In this document: in pieces, positions 13,164-25,059 of the stretch | Position numbering within the stretch: position 1 is the first letter of the stretch | How the letters are laid out: the number at the start of each line of letters is the position of its first letter | NCBI GenBank assembly: GCA_964017185.1 | Contig: OZ024883.1 | Location: forward strand, 41,160,395-41,224,394 | DNA length: 64,000 bases | DNA from: Rugalucina vietnamica | Lineage: Eukaryota > Mollusca > Bivalvia > Lucinida > Lucinidae | Direction of reading: 5' to 3' | Notes under the pieces: generated by a model | Told to the model about the DNA's origin: nothing | Database searches by the model: none | Seen by the model: only the letters and a program-made list of their open reading frames with translations | Translations under genes and position numbers: made by a program

Positions 13164-13388
13164 ATGAGCCGCCTCGTGGGAAAACCAACAATCTGCCTAG
13201 GCGAAAACAAAGGCGCAGTAACCGCGAAGCTGATCAGCGCCTTTGTTTTCGCTTCTCGGATGGTACAATTCCTCTTCTACTTACATCCGAAATTTCAAGA
13301 TTCTAGCTCTTTTCTGTGCTTGTACAGGCCGGTTTGTGTCGGACCTGGTCGGAAACCACATTGTTGGTTTTCCCACGAGGTGGCTCAA
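13164..13388 (+). mobile_element. B-type foldback element
   Basis: Ends ATGAGCCGCCTCGTGGGAAA and TTTCCCACGAGGTGGCTCA pair nearly perfectly. Central palindrome arms are GCGAAAACAAAGGCGCAGTA / GCGCCTTTGTTTTCGC, one arm shortened. Confidence 0.75.
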
Positions 13389-13974
13389 ATAAAAAACTGA
13401 AGAACCTAGAGGAAAAGCATCAGAATCAGCATACATGTAGTTCAGACACACCTGCAAGTAGAAATTGCCTGAGCGGTGCTTAAACCTACAGCGGACACAG
13501 CGATATTTATTTAAATATGTCATGCACGAAAATGATGCATAAAAATAACAAGTTTTTACATCACAACTACGTGCAACCAAATTACGCATTGCTTTATTGC
13601 TATTACCTCCCTTTCACCGTATCAGCAGGTTTACTCCATGCGAGGATGTGCAGTCGCGATGTCATTCGCGATGTCAAGATGATAGTATATTCTTAAAATG
13701 CATTATGCACACCATTCTCGAGGTCAAACCAGTACTGTTCGGTACTATGCGTACACTTCTTTCAACGCGTGTCTCGTCTGCCTACTTTTCATCTGTGTTC
13801 GCCAGTTATGTTTTAATTGCTGCTAGGCGATGGCTTGGGAAAGAGTTTTCTTTCTTCATTTCTTTCTATATATACTGCAGCACCCTCTCGCGAGGATTAT
13901 GTGCAGGAATATGTACCTTCAATTTCAATATATATGGGCTATTTTGGTATTTAAGAGCAGTTAAAAATAGCTGG

Positions 13975-14006
13975 GTTGAGCCTGAAAAAGATTCTATAAC
14001 CTCGGG
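13975..14006. mobile_element. Remnant end of a CCGAGG-type element
   Basis: GTTGAGCCTGAAAAAG then ATTCTATAACCTCGG matches the right end of the family with a few changes. No partner end was found nearby. Confidence 0.4.
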
Positions 14007-14111
14007 ACCTGGTCACCTTGCTCGCCGATCTCCAATGACATGTAAGACTAAAAATTCGGCAAACCACAATGGCAGGACCTAGGTACAATCAGACGAAACA
14101 GCAAAAGCTCT

Positions 14112-14240
14112 AAACACGGGAGCGCGGTGGCGTAGTTGTGCAGAACATCGGACAATGAATCGAGAGGTCTTGGGTTCGATCCCCACTAGCGGGCACTGAG
14201 TTTTTGTCCTTGAGCAAGACGAAAGTTAACTCCCCTGTTC
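14112..14240 (+). mobile_element. tRNA-derived SINE, head part
   Basis: GGTGGCGTAGTTGTGCAGAA (A box region), CGGACAATGAATCGAGAGGT, B box GGGTTCGATCCCC, CCTTGAGCAAGACGAAAGTT. The tail is missing. Confidence 0.65.
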
Positions 14241-14309
14241 GCTATAAAATATAGAAAATACACAATGTCATATGAAACAGGATCTGACAGTAAGCCTAAG
14301 AAGAGGACA

Positions 14310-14404
14310 GTAGGCAATGATCAGGAAAAGGCGCAATCAGAAAGAAATTCCCACACCAAAAACCGAGGTGGGAAAAAACTAAATTGACAATTAGGTACTT
14401 ATAC
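14310..14404 (+). repeat. Dispersed 95-bp repeat, copy 1
   Basis: GTAGGCAATGATCAGGAAAA through CCAAAAACCGAGGTGGG to TTAGGTACTTAT. Copy 2 at 27888-27982, same strand, about nine tenths identical by eye. Unknown nature. Confidence 0.6.
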
Positions 14405-15494
14405 TTAGAAAACATATCGTGAGCCGAGAGAGCAGCTTTTTCCCAATAGGCGTCACTCAGTTACCCAATCTTAACTAAAACAATGAAAACGTACACACGG
14501 TTCAAACAGGACAAAATCGACTCAAAAACATAAAACAAGTAGAACCACAACAGAAGTATCGACTTGGAACAATCAGTAATATAAAACTACTCGATTTTAT
14601 AGGGCCCTTGCCTCGCCCTCATCTTCTGCAGTGGTTCACAACATTTAGTTAGTTGTTCGGTCCTAGTGGTGAATCTCTACCTAGTCAATGAATCAGCAAG
14701 TACATACACACCATGATGGATAAAAAAACGAGGACTAACAGATTCAGTAAGCTACCCGACGATGGAGATCCCTGGGCGCCGAATAAAGCTTTCATGACAG
14801 TCATTTCAATATGTCATCATTAATGTGTGAGGAGGCTTTATGTCATTGTAAAAACTTCCTTTTCTAAGCTACATTTAAAAATCACAGTATTAGCTTATGA
14901 TTGTCGAAACTCAACCAGAACACTCCCATGAGTCTATTATGCAAGAAAAGTTTATTGTTTCGTGATACTGAACTGATCCATATGTTGTGGGTGTTGTTAT
15001 ATTGGGCATAACAATAATAAAAAATCACAATTAACTAGATATATCTCTAGATATATAAGAAACAAGAATCTTTATTTCACGTTGGTTTCATTAGTTATTT
15101 AAGCTATTTTCCGATAAACATATAATAAAGCTAATTAACTAATTAACATGCATAAAAAGGCTGTAAAAGAGAACGCATATTATTAAATATCGATATCAAA
15201 TATAACATTTCAAAGATTCTTTTTAATAAAATACTGCAGCTCAGTGAAAGTTAAATCAATGCTATAAATTTAGGAATTATCACGTTATCCTGTATACATC
15301 ACAGTTAAAAGAGAGAAAATATCAAAGCATGCAACATATATACAGGGTGTCCCAAAAACGCAACCGCTACCGTAAACAGTGTATAACTCTTTTAATAATA
15401 CAGATGTAAGTAAGATATCTAAGACAATAGTAGTTCTATTACATTTGATTCTTTATCTGACACCCATTTTGCTACGCGGTTCTTCAACAGGAAG

Positions 15495-16215
15495 TGAGGT
15501 CATAGCAAATCTGTGATGTCACGTCCTGTTGTCTCCTGCATCTAGCAATCCTGGAAATGGAAAGCAGTTAACAGAATGCAATTTTCAAGCGTTTACAATT
15601 CTAAATTCTCTCTTAAAATGGATAAAATGTGGATGAAGTGGCCATAATTATCTGAAAATTAAGGGAGCTTGTTAAAAAATGGACAGCATTTGCCGAAAAT
15701 GCAATATGTAAACGAATGCATATTCTAAATTGTATATGTATTCTAAATTGTGAAGTGCATGACCATCAAAGATCAAAAGTATCATGTAAAATGTCCCATA
15801 AGAATGTACCTGCTACATGTATGATGCTGTTTTCTATTTACTTTATTTTTTCAGATAAACTTAGCAGAAGTGTGCTTCAAAACAAAAACAGATATATAAG
15901 AATTATTATTTTGTACTACACTTTTATCCGGAATGACCGACTTAATTTCAAATGACTGTTTTTTGGAGTATTGGAAATTTTACATGACACTTTGATGGTC
16001 GCCACTTCCTGTTTTGGGATACAAATTTCATCGACATTTAGCCAATGTTGCCAATTTTTGAACTTGCTCTCTTTAATTTTCTCAACATTATACCACTTTT
16101 AAGAAAGAATAAAAGCTTGAGAACGGTTGGAAATTGTATTTTGTAAACTGCTTTGCATTTCTAGGAATGCAAGTTGAAGCAGACAACAGGAAGTGACATC
16201 ACAGAAGTGACGCCA
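15495..16215. repeat. Long inverted repeat, arms about 175 bp
   Basis: The arm at about 15505-15690 (CTGTGATGTCAC, CCTGTTGTCTCC, AAGCAGTTAACA) is matched in reverse at about 16035-16210 (AACAGGAAGTGACATCACAG). The spacer is about 350 bp. Just to the left, at 15344, ACAGGGTGTCCCAAAA resembles transposon ends, but I could not find its partner. Confidence 0.6.
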
Positions 16216-16298
16216 CGGCCATGGGGGCCGCGAAGACATATTAAGGTGAGTCAAGACACCAACGTAGTCAAACCAGAATCTACCCTGACACCTAGGTT

Positions 16299-17428
16299 CC
16301 GAGGTTATAAAACTTTTTACATAATCAACTCGGATTAAGGATGTTCGCTGCCAATGAAAAAGTATTCAAACTTTTTTTCTAGCCACTCTTTTTTGATTCC
16401 AAAATACAACACAAGACATTTGAAAACAAAATAAATATAGGGTAGTGTGCATTTTTTTCAAGCTACAGGCCTCTGAATGAGACCTCTGAGCACCACGTTT
16501 TAAATTTGGTAAAATTAATTTAATTTATAATTCTTTGAAACATACCTGTCTTGAACAAAAATACACCTAGAATGCTTTCAAAAGTCATAATATTTACGTA
16601 GCGCAGACAATTTTGGACCAAAAGCATAGAAAAATTTGCAACTTGGAGTGGATGACAAAATTTTACGATTCCTTTTCTAACCCTACCCCCATACTTGAAA
16701 AGTCGGAAAAAATCAATATTTTGAAATGTACCAAACCCATATGTGTTGATTCAAACTTTTTCTTGTATTTTCACACAACATAGAACTTGGTAATGTTGTT
16801 CGAATAAAAGAAAGAAAAATATAGGGTAGTGAGCATATAAGAGAGAACCAACAACTTGAAAATCGCCATTTTCGGCCTTTTTTCGGCTGTTTTGTTTCTA
16901 GAAGCCCATTTCATAAAACCACCTTAAATTTTAAAACCAGCACACCAAAGACACAAAAAATGACTTAGAATACCATGTACACATATACTGCTGCTAAAAT
17001 AAACATCGAACAAGTGCAATTAATTTGAAGATGTGTAATATTCAAGTTTAATCTACCATACCCCCTAAATTTTACTGACAACTAAAATTTTCTGAAAAGT
17101 TGCAGAAAATGGGGTGAAAAAATGAAGTTTCTTAGATTGACAATTTTCATGGCTCATTCGATGCATATTATCAATATGTCTCCAAATATAAAATATTAGG
17201 AAAATATCTGCAACCGTTTACGAGATATTCAAGAAAAGAAAAACCGGAAGTTCCGAAATGTCAAATGTTAGCAGCGAACATCCTTAACATAAAATTTAAA
17301 CTGCTCATAAATGCCAAAAATATTGAAATTGAAGCCTGTAATTTATACTGCTAGATCTTTTAACATTTTTGAGCAAGATAAATTTTAGACTCAGCTGAGC
17401 TGAGTATGAAAAAGTTTTATAACCTCGG
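16299..17428. mobile_element. CCGAGG-type inverted-repeat element, copy 1, host of the TTAA element
   Basis: Ends CCGAGGTTATAAAACTTTTT and the reverse complement at 17409-17428. Inner left sequence TTTAAACTGCTCAT resumes directly after the nested element, and the right end carries CTCAGCTGAGCTGAG. A sister copy is at 31969-35569. Confidence 0.7.
16335..17287. mobile_element. TTAA-flanked inverted-repeat element, copy 1
   Basis: 953 bp bounded by TTAAGGATGTTCGCTGC and its reverse complement. TTAA at both ends suggests a piggyBac-type target duplication. No transposase ORF. It lies inside the CCGAGG-type element 16299-17428. A second, inverted copy is at 29450-30401. Confidence 0.75.
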
Positions 17429-17487
17429 GTGAGGCTCGCTTGGAGCCTTTGCTGTCTCATCCGATTCTGTGGACATGAGTGAACTGG

Positions 17488-17606
17488 CATTAGGAAAACT
17501 CGCCCATGCATTTTACAGAGATTTTCTTCGGCTTTCAAGTTATTTAAAATGTTTAATATTTTTCGTATTCCTGCTCATAACATTGATTGTGGATACATGT
17601 TAGATA
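17488..17606 (+). mobile_element. A-type foldback, left half only
   Basis: CATTAGGAAAACTCGCCCAT to AACATTGATTGTGGATACAT. It stops inside the core at the border of the broken ORF paralogue. Confidence 0.6.
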
Positions 17607-17607
17607 C

Positions 17608-18074
17608 AAGGCTGAAAGTGGCGGAATGGCTATTGTTAATGGAACGGTTGCAGGAAATTAAATTTAAAGCTGGCACGGAAGCTGTAAAAGATAGTTCAAA
17701 ATGTGAAACCAAACTTAGGGCTGATGTAAGCATGAGAGGTGATACACATGTGGCTCAGTGATAGAGTGCTCGCAGGGCAAGCGTGAAACCCTGGGTTCGA
17801 GTCCCGGTCGTACCACTTTCTTTTCCGCCCCTTTGACACAAAGGCAAACTTAACATTTGGGGAGGCAGACATGTCACACAATACGGGACAAAAAGCAAAA
17901 CTTAATCTTCGTTTAATTGATGGCAAAGCGGAAGGCAAGGCAAATGCAGATGGCAATGCGTATTTAGGAAAGCTTGGTGTTGGTTTTGAAACAGGGATAG
18001 AAGCAGAGGCAGAGCATTGTGTCGCGAAAGGAAACGCGGTGCTCACCAAAATGGGCGTTTCTAATCTTACCTAA
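17608..18074 (+). pseudogene. Broken paralogue of the 28188-28892 ORF
   Basis: Two in-register blocks match the intact ORF: about 17608-17741 (SSKCETKLRADVSMRGDT) and 17839-18074 (FGEADMSHNTGQKAKLNL, then RLIDGKAEGKANADGNAYLGK, then GVGFETGIEAEAEHCVAKGNA). About 97 bp of tRNA-like DNA lies between them, and the frame stops early at 18072-18074. The 5' part of the ORF is absent, and a half copy of the A foldback element abuts the 5' side (to 17606). Loss of the start, insertion and truncation make it a pseudogene, although coding remains well preserved in each block. Confidence 0.65.
17742..17838 (+). mobile_element. tRNA-like insertion (minimal SINE or tRNA retropseudogene)
   Basis: The insert has an A-box-like TGGCTCAGTGATAGAG, a good B box GGTTCGAGTCC and a CCAC end, then a TTTCTTTT pol III stop-like run. 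The 5' side cannot pair with the 3' acceptor side, so it is not a working tRNA gene. It interrupts the ORF paralogue between similar flanks GATACACA and GACACAAA, a possible degenerate target duplication. Confidence 0.6.
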
Positions 18075-19379
<1,305 letters not shown>

Positions 19380-19380
<1 letters not shown>

Positions 19381-19560
19381 CTTAAAGAGGGAAATTTAAA
19401 AGATTTTTTTTTTCAAGTTCCTCCTGGGTGGTCGGATTCGCCGCTGTAGATTACGCTTTCCTTAAAGAGGGAAGTTTTAAATTGTTTGTTCTTTCTTTTA
19501 GATCGTCATATTTATCATAGCCTGGGCTGTCGGATTCGCTGCTATAGGTTTCGCTTTGTT
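19380..19560. repeat. Local duplication at the 3' end of the ADP-ribosyltransferase-like exon
   Basis: TTAAAGAGGGAA with a following tract and GTCGGATTCGCCGCTGTAG occurs at about 19382-19450 and again at about 19460-19550 (GTCGGATTCGCTGCTATAG), the second within the coding exon. The extra copy lies just beyond the stop. Confidence 0.5.
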
Positions 19561-19959
19561 GGGCGCTGAAAGTTCCGTGTGACGTAAAACCACCGTCACG
19601 ATGATGTACGTGAAACTTTGGTTCCATATTTTTGTGCAGCTGTAGATCTCCACGATGCACCCAGATATCCCTCTGATCAAGTACGTGCTCCACATCTTTC
19701 TTTTGTACCGTCACCTCGACAACAGCGTCTGTTCTCCCACGCTTCACCATTGCGGCAGCCGCATTTGGACCGTAGTTATTAAGGGCGACATCCATTTTCG
19801 ACGTCTCTGGTCCGAGTGTGGTAAAATATGCTCCTGCACCGTGCCTCGCGTCGTCTGTTCCTTTCTTCTTTGGCGGAATGGACTGCTTGATTTCCCCGGA
19901 TCTTGCTATGCCCTTGGACCCCTTTTTGTCTGTATGGTGAAAGAGTTTGACATTTTGAT
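19451..19959 (-). CDS. HYD1-type ADP-ribosyltransferase-like protein, terminal exon
   Basis: The frame runs from about 19959 to a stop at 19451 (about 169 codons). It can be extended to an ATG at 20002, but TGTCTTTTCAG just upstream of 19959 looks like a splice acceptor, so the first exon is probably elsewhere and was not found. The pattern LFHHTDKKGSKGI...GEIKQS, then DARHGAGAYFTTL, a NNYG box and a late RDIWVHRGDLQL segment fits the Tox-ART-HYD1 class (His at the first strand, Tyr in GAGAYFT). Family members transfer ADP-ribose from NAD to proteins and occur in bacterial polymorphic toxins and as expanded families in some invertebrates. Activity is inferred, not shown. The tail is Ser/Glu-rich with SETYSSESDSPGYDKYDDL. 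No signal peptide is visible in this exon. Confidence 0.65.
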
Positions 19960-20881
19960 CTGAAAAGACATGCCAAACATTTCCATGAGTAACGTGAAAC
20001 ACTTAAGTTAAGGGGTTTCGATAGTAATAAATAAGACAACTGTAATGAGCTCAAAAAGCAAGAGTTATCGTTATTTGGTTTCTGTAACATTTGTATGATT
20101 TAATATACACGTAGACTACATATTAGACTATATATTGTGATGAAAATTATATGGTAGAAGAAATTTGCATATCCCATCAATAGAAGAAGTAAAAAGAATG
20201 GAAAAAAATGAAAGTGCATCGAAATTGCTTGCTTTGTTCTTTTTGTTTTAAAAAGTATTTATAATTGAACATATGTTTTAAATTCTATAACTAGAAGGCC
20301 TCATCTGACTCAGATGCAGTCGGTATTGAAAGGGAAGTATTTAAAAATCTTTACATTAATTTTAACTTACGCTTTTAAAAAATGCTCCTATAACATACTA
20401 ATTGTCGGGACTATATGATCGCGATGTACGACAAGTGGTGGTTTTGGCCTTGTATCTCATCTAATATTTATCAGAATTTAATAATTTTGGTATCATCACA
20501 TTGGCAATTTTCGAATCTAAACATCCATACAGCACAAGCTTTAACAAATTATTTTTGAAAACAATTTTATGAGGTTTGATTATACGCCGGAAAAAGCATC
20601 TTTCTAAGGAGTGGGTGTGGGAAAATGCTTATAGCAGCTTAAAAAGCGTGGAAAGACCTATCATTATCTTATTTGATAATCATTCCCCTTTTCAAAAATT
20701 AGGAAAAAAAAATACAAAACTTGTATTTTGCCCTTGAATGCATATATTCATTTTTAGCTTTCAATTTTATTATTTGGCAAGTAGTTTATGATTTTTACAG
20801 TTTAAAACCCATTCCGTTGACATATTTTAGTAGATCTATTCCGTGAAAAATGAAATTGAAAATATTTCAAAAAGTATGTTT

Positions 20882-20938
<57 letters not shown>

Positions 20939-21099
20939 TTGAAAATCGATAACTTTTTAAAAAAAAAAAAAAAAAAGCATTGATACCCCCACAAATATTT
21001 TGCTTTTTGAGTAGCATTTCATCTAAATTTTAAGCTGTCTAAAATTATAGCTTTATTTATTAACAAAAATTGATATCGAAACACCTTAAATTGCGCCTA
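19960..21099. other. Upstream of the ADP-ribosyltransferase-like exon; no exon found
   Basis: The missing first exon should lie here or further right on the minus strand. I saw no convincing start plus donor. Poly(T)/poly(A) tracts occupy 20883-20976. Confidence 0.4.
20883..20976. repeat. Poly(T) and poly(A) tracts facing each other
   Basis: About 51 T, then 25 bp containing TTGAAAATCGATAACTT, then 18 A. A hairpin-capable pair. Confidence 0.9.
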
Positions 21100-21377
21100 C
21101 ATCAGGAAAACATGTCCGTGTAATGTATACCCCCTTATACCCCACTTTTATATAGTAAAACTGGGGTATGCAGGGGTATACCTATTTTTCTTATTTTTGT
21201 TCTAAAACATAGATTGTGGGTACTCGTTAGAACCGCCTCGTCGAGGCGGTTCTAACGGTACCCACAATCTATGTTTTGAGCAAAAATAAGAAAAATATCA
21301 AAATTTTTCTAATGAAAATTTTCTTTTTTCACAACTTTAAAAATTTCTGTATATTGCATGGGCGTGTTTTCGTAATG
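21100..21377 (-). mobile_element. A-type foldback element, complete copy
   Basis: Ends CATCAGGAAAACATG and CGTGTTTTCGTAATG form an imperfect inverted repeat flanked by TA. The core at 21207-21281 has arms AACATAGATTGTGGGTAC and AGAACCGCCTCG around TCGAGG. This is the clearest full copy, in inverse orientation to most others. Confidence 0.8.
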
Positions 21378-21554
21378 TAGGCGCCCACATTCTCTATAAG
21401 TCATATGTACTCTGGAGCACTTACACAATTTTGATAATTTTGTTAATACTTTATTCTTGCTACTTCCAGTCTACTCTTACGGTTCAACTATTTACCGCTG
21501 TCTAGTCATTAGTAGCGCACCACAAGTTGGGGTCACCTCAGTATAACAACGTAT

Positions 21555-22440
21555 ACTGAATACTCTGAAACCACTGGGCAAATCAAAGTCAAACTTCATG
21601 TGGAGCATCCTTAGGATGGGGGAAACCAAAGTTTGTACACATGACCAAGACGGCCACCAGGGCTATAAATAGTAAAAACCTTAAAAAATCTTCTCTGGAA
21701 CCGGTGGACCGATTTCAATGAAACTTGGTATGTAGCATCGGGGACGCCTGCCCATCATACTTTTTATAAAACCTGACCTTGGGTTGACCTTGGCCTATTT
21801 TACCGCAAGGTCAATTTTGGTCACATAGGCTCTTCAATGGAAAAAAGTGAAAGCATTGAATTTTTCAGAAAGTTTCAAAGCATATGACCTGAAAGTTGGT
21901 AGATACAGACAACTTATTGATTTAATGAAGTGATGTGAGTATTCAAGGTCAAGGCCATTTCTTGACTTTAGCCAAATGTCGTTTACATATTAAATCTAAA
22001 GCTTCATGTTCTCAGAAACCACTTGACTAATCAAAGCCAAACTTCATGTGGAGCATCCTTAGGAACGGCAAATCAAAGTTTGTATAAATGGCCCAGGTCA
22101 CATGACCAAGACGACAGACAGGGTTATAAATAGCAAAAACCTAAAACAAATCTTCTTCGATGGAACCGACGGATCGGTTTCAATGAAACATACTATGTAG
22201 CATCAAGGGCCCTGGCCCATCATAGTTCATATAAATCATGACCTTGGGTTGACCTTGACCTAATTTACAGTAAGATCAAATTTGGTCACATAGACTTTTT
22301 TAATGGAAAAAGTGAAAACATGATTTTCAGAATGTTTTAAATAAAACCTGTAACCTGTAAGTAGGTAGATACAGACAACTTCTAGAGTTAATGAAGTTAT
22401 TTGAGTAATTAAGGTCAAGGTCATTTAGGTCATTTTTCAA
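21555..22440 (-). mobile_element. Hairpin-ended element remnant, reversed, ends lost
   Basis: Two modules in reverse: AACTTCATGTGGAGCATCCT, GACCAAGACGGCCACC, AACCGGTGGACCGATTTCAA, CCTTGGGTTGACCTTGG. Neither the GGACCATTGG end nor the hairpin remains. Confidence 0.6.
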
Positions 22441-22639
22441 TCAAAGTCTGTTTCAATTGCTTGACGCTGTCGCGCCAAGCAAAAACCATTGGCTGAAAAA
22501 AAATCATAAAACTTTGTGAATTTAACTCGCAGGAGTCAAACAATACCAAGAATCATGTATTATCAAAATAACTGTTGCAGAGTGTCCAGCACAAACATCA
22601 TTCCACAAACCCAATGGGCATAAATAACAGTATCTGCTC

Positions 22640-22830
22640 AAACTCAGTAGGTTGAATAACAGCTCCAGGATCGGTAGGTACCGGGTTCTATCCCAGGCCG
22701 CGACATACCAAAGTCGATAGCAACGGCATTAGTTGCCCTCCCCTTGGCACTATGATTTTCGGGATGGCCTTTGTGTCAATATAATGTGACTATGGGTGAT
22801 ATCAGGTAAAGTGTCTGGGATCTGATACAA
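22640..22830 (+). mobile_element. Probable tRNA-derived SINE
   Basis: CAGTAGGTTGAATAACAG, GATCGGTAGGTACC, B-box-like GGGTTCTATCCCAGG, then a non-tRNA body with TTGCCCTCCCCTTGGC. No clear tail. Confidence 0.4.
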
Positions 22831-23239
22831 AAGTAAGGTAAATGTAAAAGGTAGCAATGAGCTCCCTGTCACAACCAGGCGCCATCATGATATTTCAGAT
22901 AATGTTGACATCAACGTTAAACTCAACAAAGTATCTACTCACAACACTGCAAGTCTGTTTACCAGAAATTTAGCTAAACGCCCACCAGCTTTTTAGAAAA
23001 GCTAATACTTGTTCGTTATTATGCTTGCGTTTTACACAAATACCGGTATAATATAACACACCGTTCATCCAGAAACCATAAACAGGGAAATGTTTTCATA
23101 CCGCAGATGTAAACAGTAACATTTAGTAATTATTATCGGTAATTGGGACTAATGTTGGCTGCATTGATTTTTGTGTAAAATACAATGAAAAATGACATAA
23201 CTTTGCAAATGTTTATCCAAAATCCTGCCTCATAAAATA

Positions 23240-24180
23240 TATACACATGGAAATAAGTTAGGGAACACCTGCAATAATGTGACTACCACCTTTGGACTGT
23301 ATATATCCTCCTTTGTAAGAATTATAAAGAATGTTTTGACAACTTGACAGAATTTATAGTATCAAAAGTTGTTTCTATGTGAAAATGGTAAGCATCAAAC
23401 ATAAACTGAGGCGGAGAGCGGCCATCTTTGATTCAGAAATTTTTCGCTAAATTTACGAAACGCGCTGATATTTTTTGCGATAACTTCATTCTGTAAACTC
23501 GCATTGTGATCATTTTTCTTAAGCATCAAGCTGAGACATTGCTTGTGGATTGGTTATCATTAATTCTTTATTTTCTGACCGACTGTCGGCGGTAGATCCA
23601 TACTTTTCCGGGGGTAGGTTTTATGATCACGTTTTGTTCTTTGGCTATACATTTTGCAGGTTGTAAACGTTGTGCCAGATATTCGATATGACCATTTAGG
23701 AATTTAAACATGCACGATCTGGTCACAGCGCCATAGCGGAATTATTCTTTAAAGACTTTATTTGCAAAAATTCCACAAATTTTGATTTCCATAGAAATCA
23801 ATGCAAACTGAAGATTTTGTATGCTCAGTTGGTTTGGAGATGAAACATGAATCTTTAGATCCGAAATCGTTTATTCATTGAGAACAATCAGATGCAACAT
23901 TTTATTCCAATTTCGCATTTAAAAGTTGAGTTTTGCGGAGTGCAGAAGGAAAAAGGCAAACTCTAATTCAGCAAAAGTGGAGTTTTTCAAACATGACACA
24001 TTGTGTCCTCCGTAGTTCGTGGAAAAAATCTTGTGAATGTCCATAAATTGGCCTGTAGCTAGGCCAAGGTATGAAATACATGTGATAGAAATTTCAGTAT
24101 CGCCAGAAAATAGGAAAATGGATTTTTTCAAACTTTTCCCAAGAGCTAAAAGTGTTCCGTAACTTATTTCCATGTGTATA
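23240..24180. mobile_element. TA-flanked inverted-repeat element
   Basis: Ends TACACATGGAAATAAGTTA then GGAACAC, matched by the reverse complement at 24151-24180 with one mismatch. About 940 bp. No recognisable transposase. Tc1/mariner-type by its TA flank. One copy seen here. Confidence 0.7.
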
Positions 24181-25059
24181 TTAGAGAAACTGAATTTAAA
24201 GCATGAAAAGAAAACAAACTCAGTCAGAGTGTCTATTAATCATTTACAAAGCACAATATCGTGGTCAAATTTTCTATTTTCCGTAGGAGATTTGGTCGCT
24301 ATCTGTGTACCCTTAAGAAGAACTCGTGCATAGTTATAGAAAGAGAATAAGAAGTAATCCGGCACTCTCATTTGATATGGTGCTACATACCACCAGCAGG
24401 TGCAACGAACACTTATCATAAAAATCAAATTCTGGTCTTATTTTATGGAAAACTGGCTGTCGTCGTTGCTTAAACCGATTTTTAAATACCGTTTAAAGAC
24501 CATTACATTGTTGGTTAACGACTAAACTCCGACTGTTTTTTAAGAAACTCGAAAATCGGAATTAAAATTTATCTATTTGTCGCTTTTTGATCGATATGCG
24601 TATTATTGTCCTTGGACTCAGATCTTTTAAGTGATTAACCAGTAATCGGGCGGTCGGTCAGTAAGTTTTGCCGGGAAGCACTTACATAACACATAAATTA
24701 TTACGTTGCTTGGTCATGATGACATCCGAGTGTCGTTTCAAGCCTGTATGTTTATCCAAGTTACTGAACCGACACGGTTTCAATTCTATTACTAGACATT
24801 TCTTGCCTAACCTGAGATGTACTCTGAGATGTAAATACACCATACATTGTCAAAAAGTCAGGGATTATCTCAAGATATTTCATTGCATTGACGCACTTTT
24901 AGAACACTTTCGTTTATCCAAATATTCATTTGTAAATTAAATGTTTTTCTGTGCGCACGGTTCGTTTGTTTGTATGTTTGTTTGTTTTCTTGCTTTACGA
25001 CGAAGGCGTACAGCCAAGATCATGTCCGACCTGTCAGTTATCCTAACTATATCCTGTCA
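24181..25059. other. No recognisable gene
   Basis: A frame of 90 codons at 24668-24940 ends at TAA; no family features. A short TTTG run lies at about 24964-24987. Confidence 0.4.

Larger units (their letters stand above)
13389..15494. other. No recognisable gene
   Basis: A frame of 161 codons at 13597-14082 lacks family features and runs into repeat remnants (end of a C element at 13975). I regard it as chance. The rest holds a SINE head and the dispersed 95-bp repeat. Confidence 0.4.

Noticed and set aside
12809-13306. 165-codon frame across A and B elements
   Set aside because: It lies wholly in foldback repeats and reads the palindromes; not a host gene.
13597-14082. 161-codon plus-strand frame
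   Set aside because: Composition is not gene-like, there is no family motif, and it runs across a degraded transposon end.
17750-17816. Functional tRNA gene
   Set aside because: The A-box region and acceptor side do not pair with the 3' half, and it sits inside a broken ORF with apparent target duplication; a tRNA-derived insertion.
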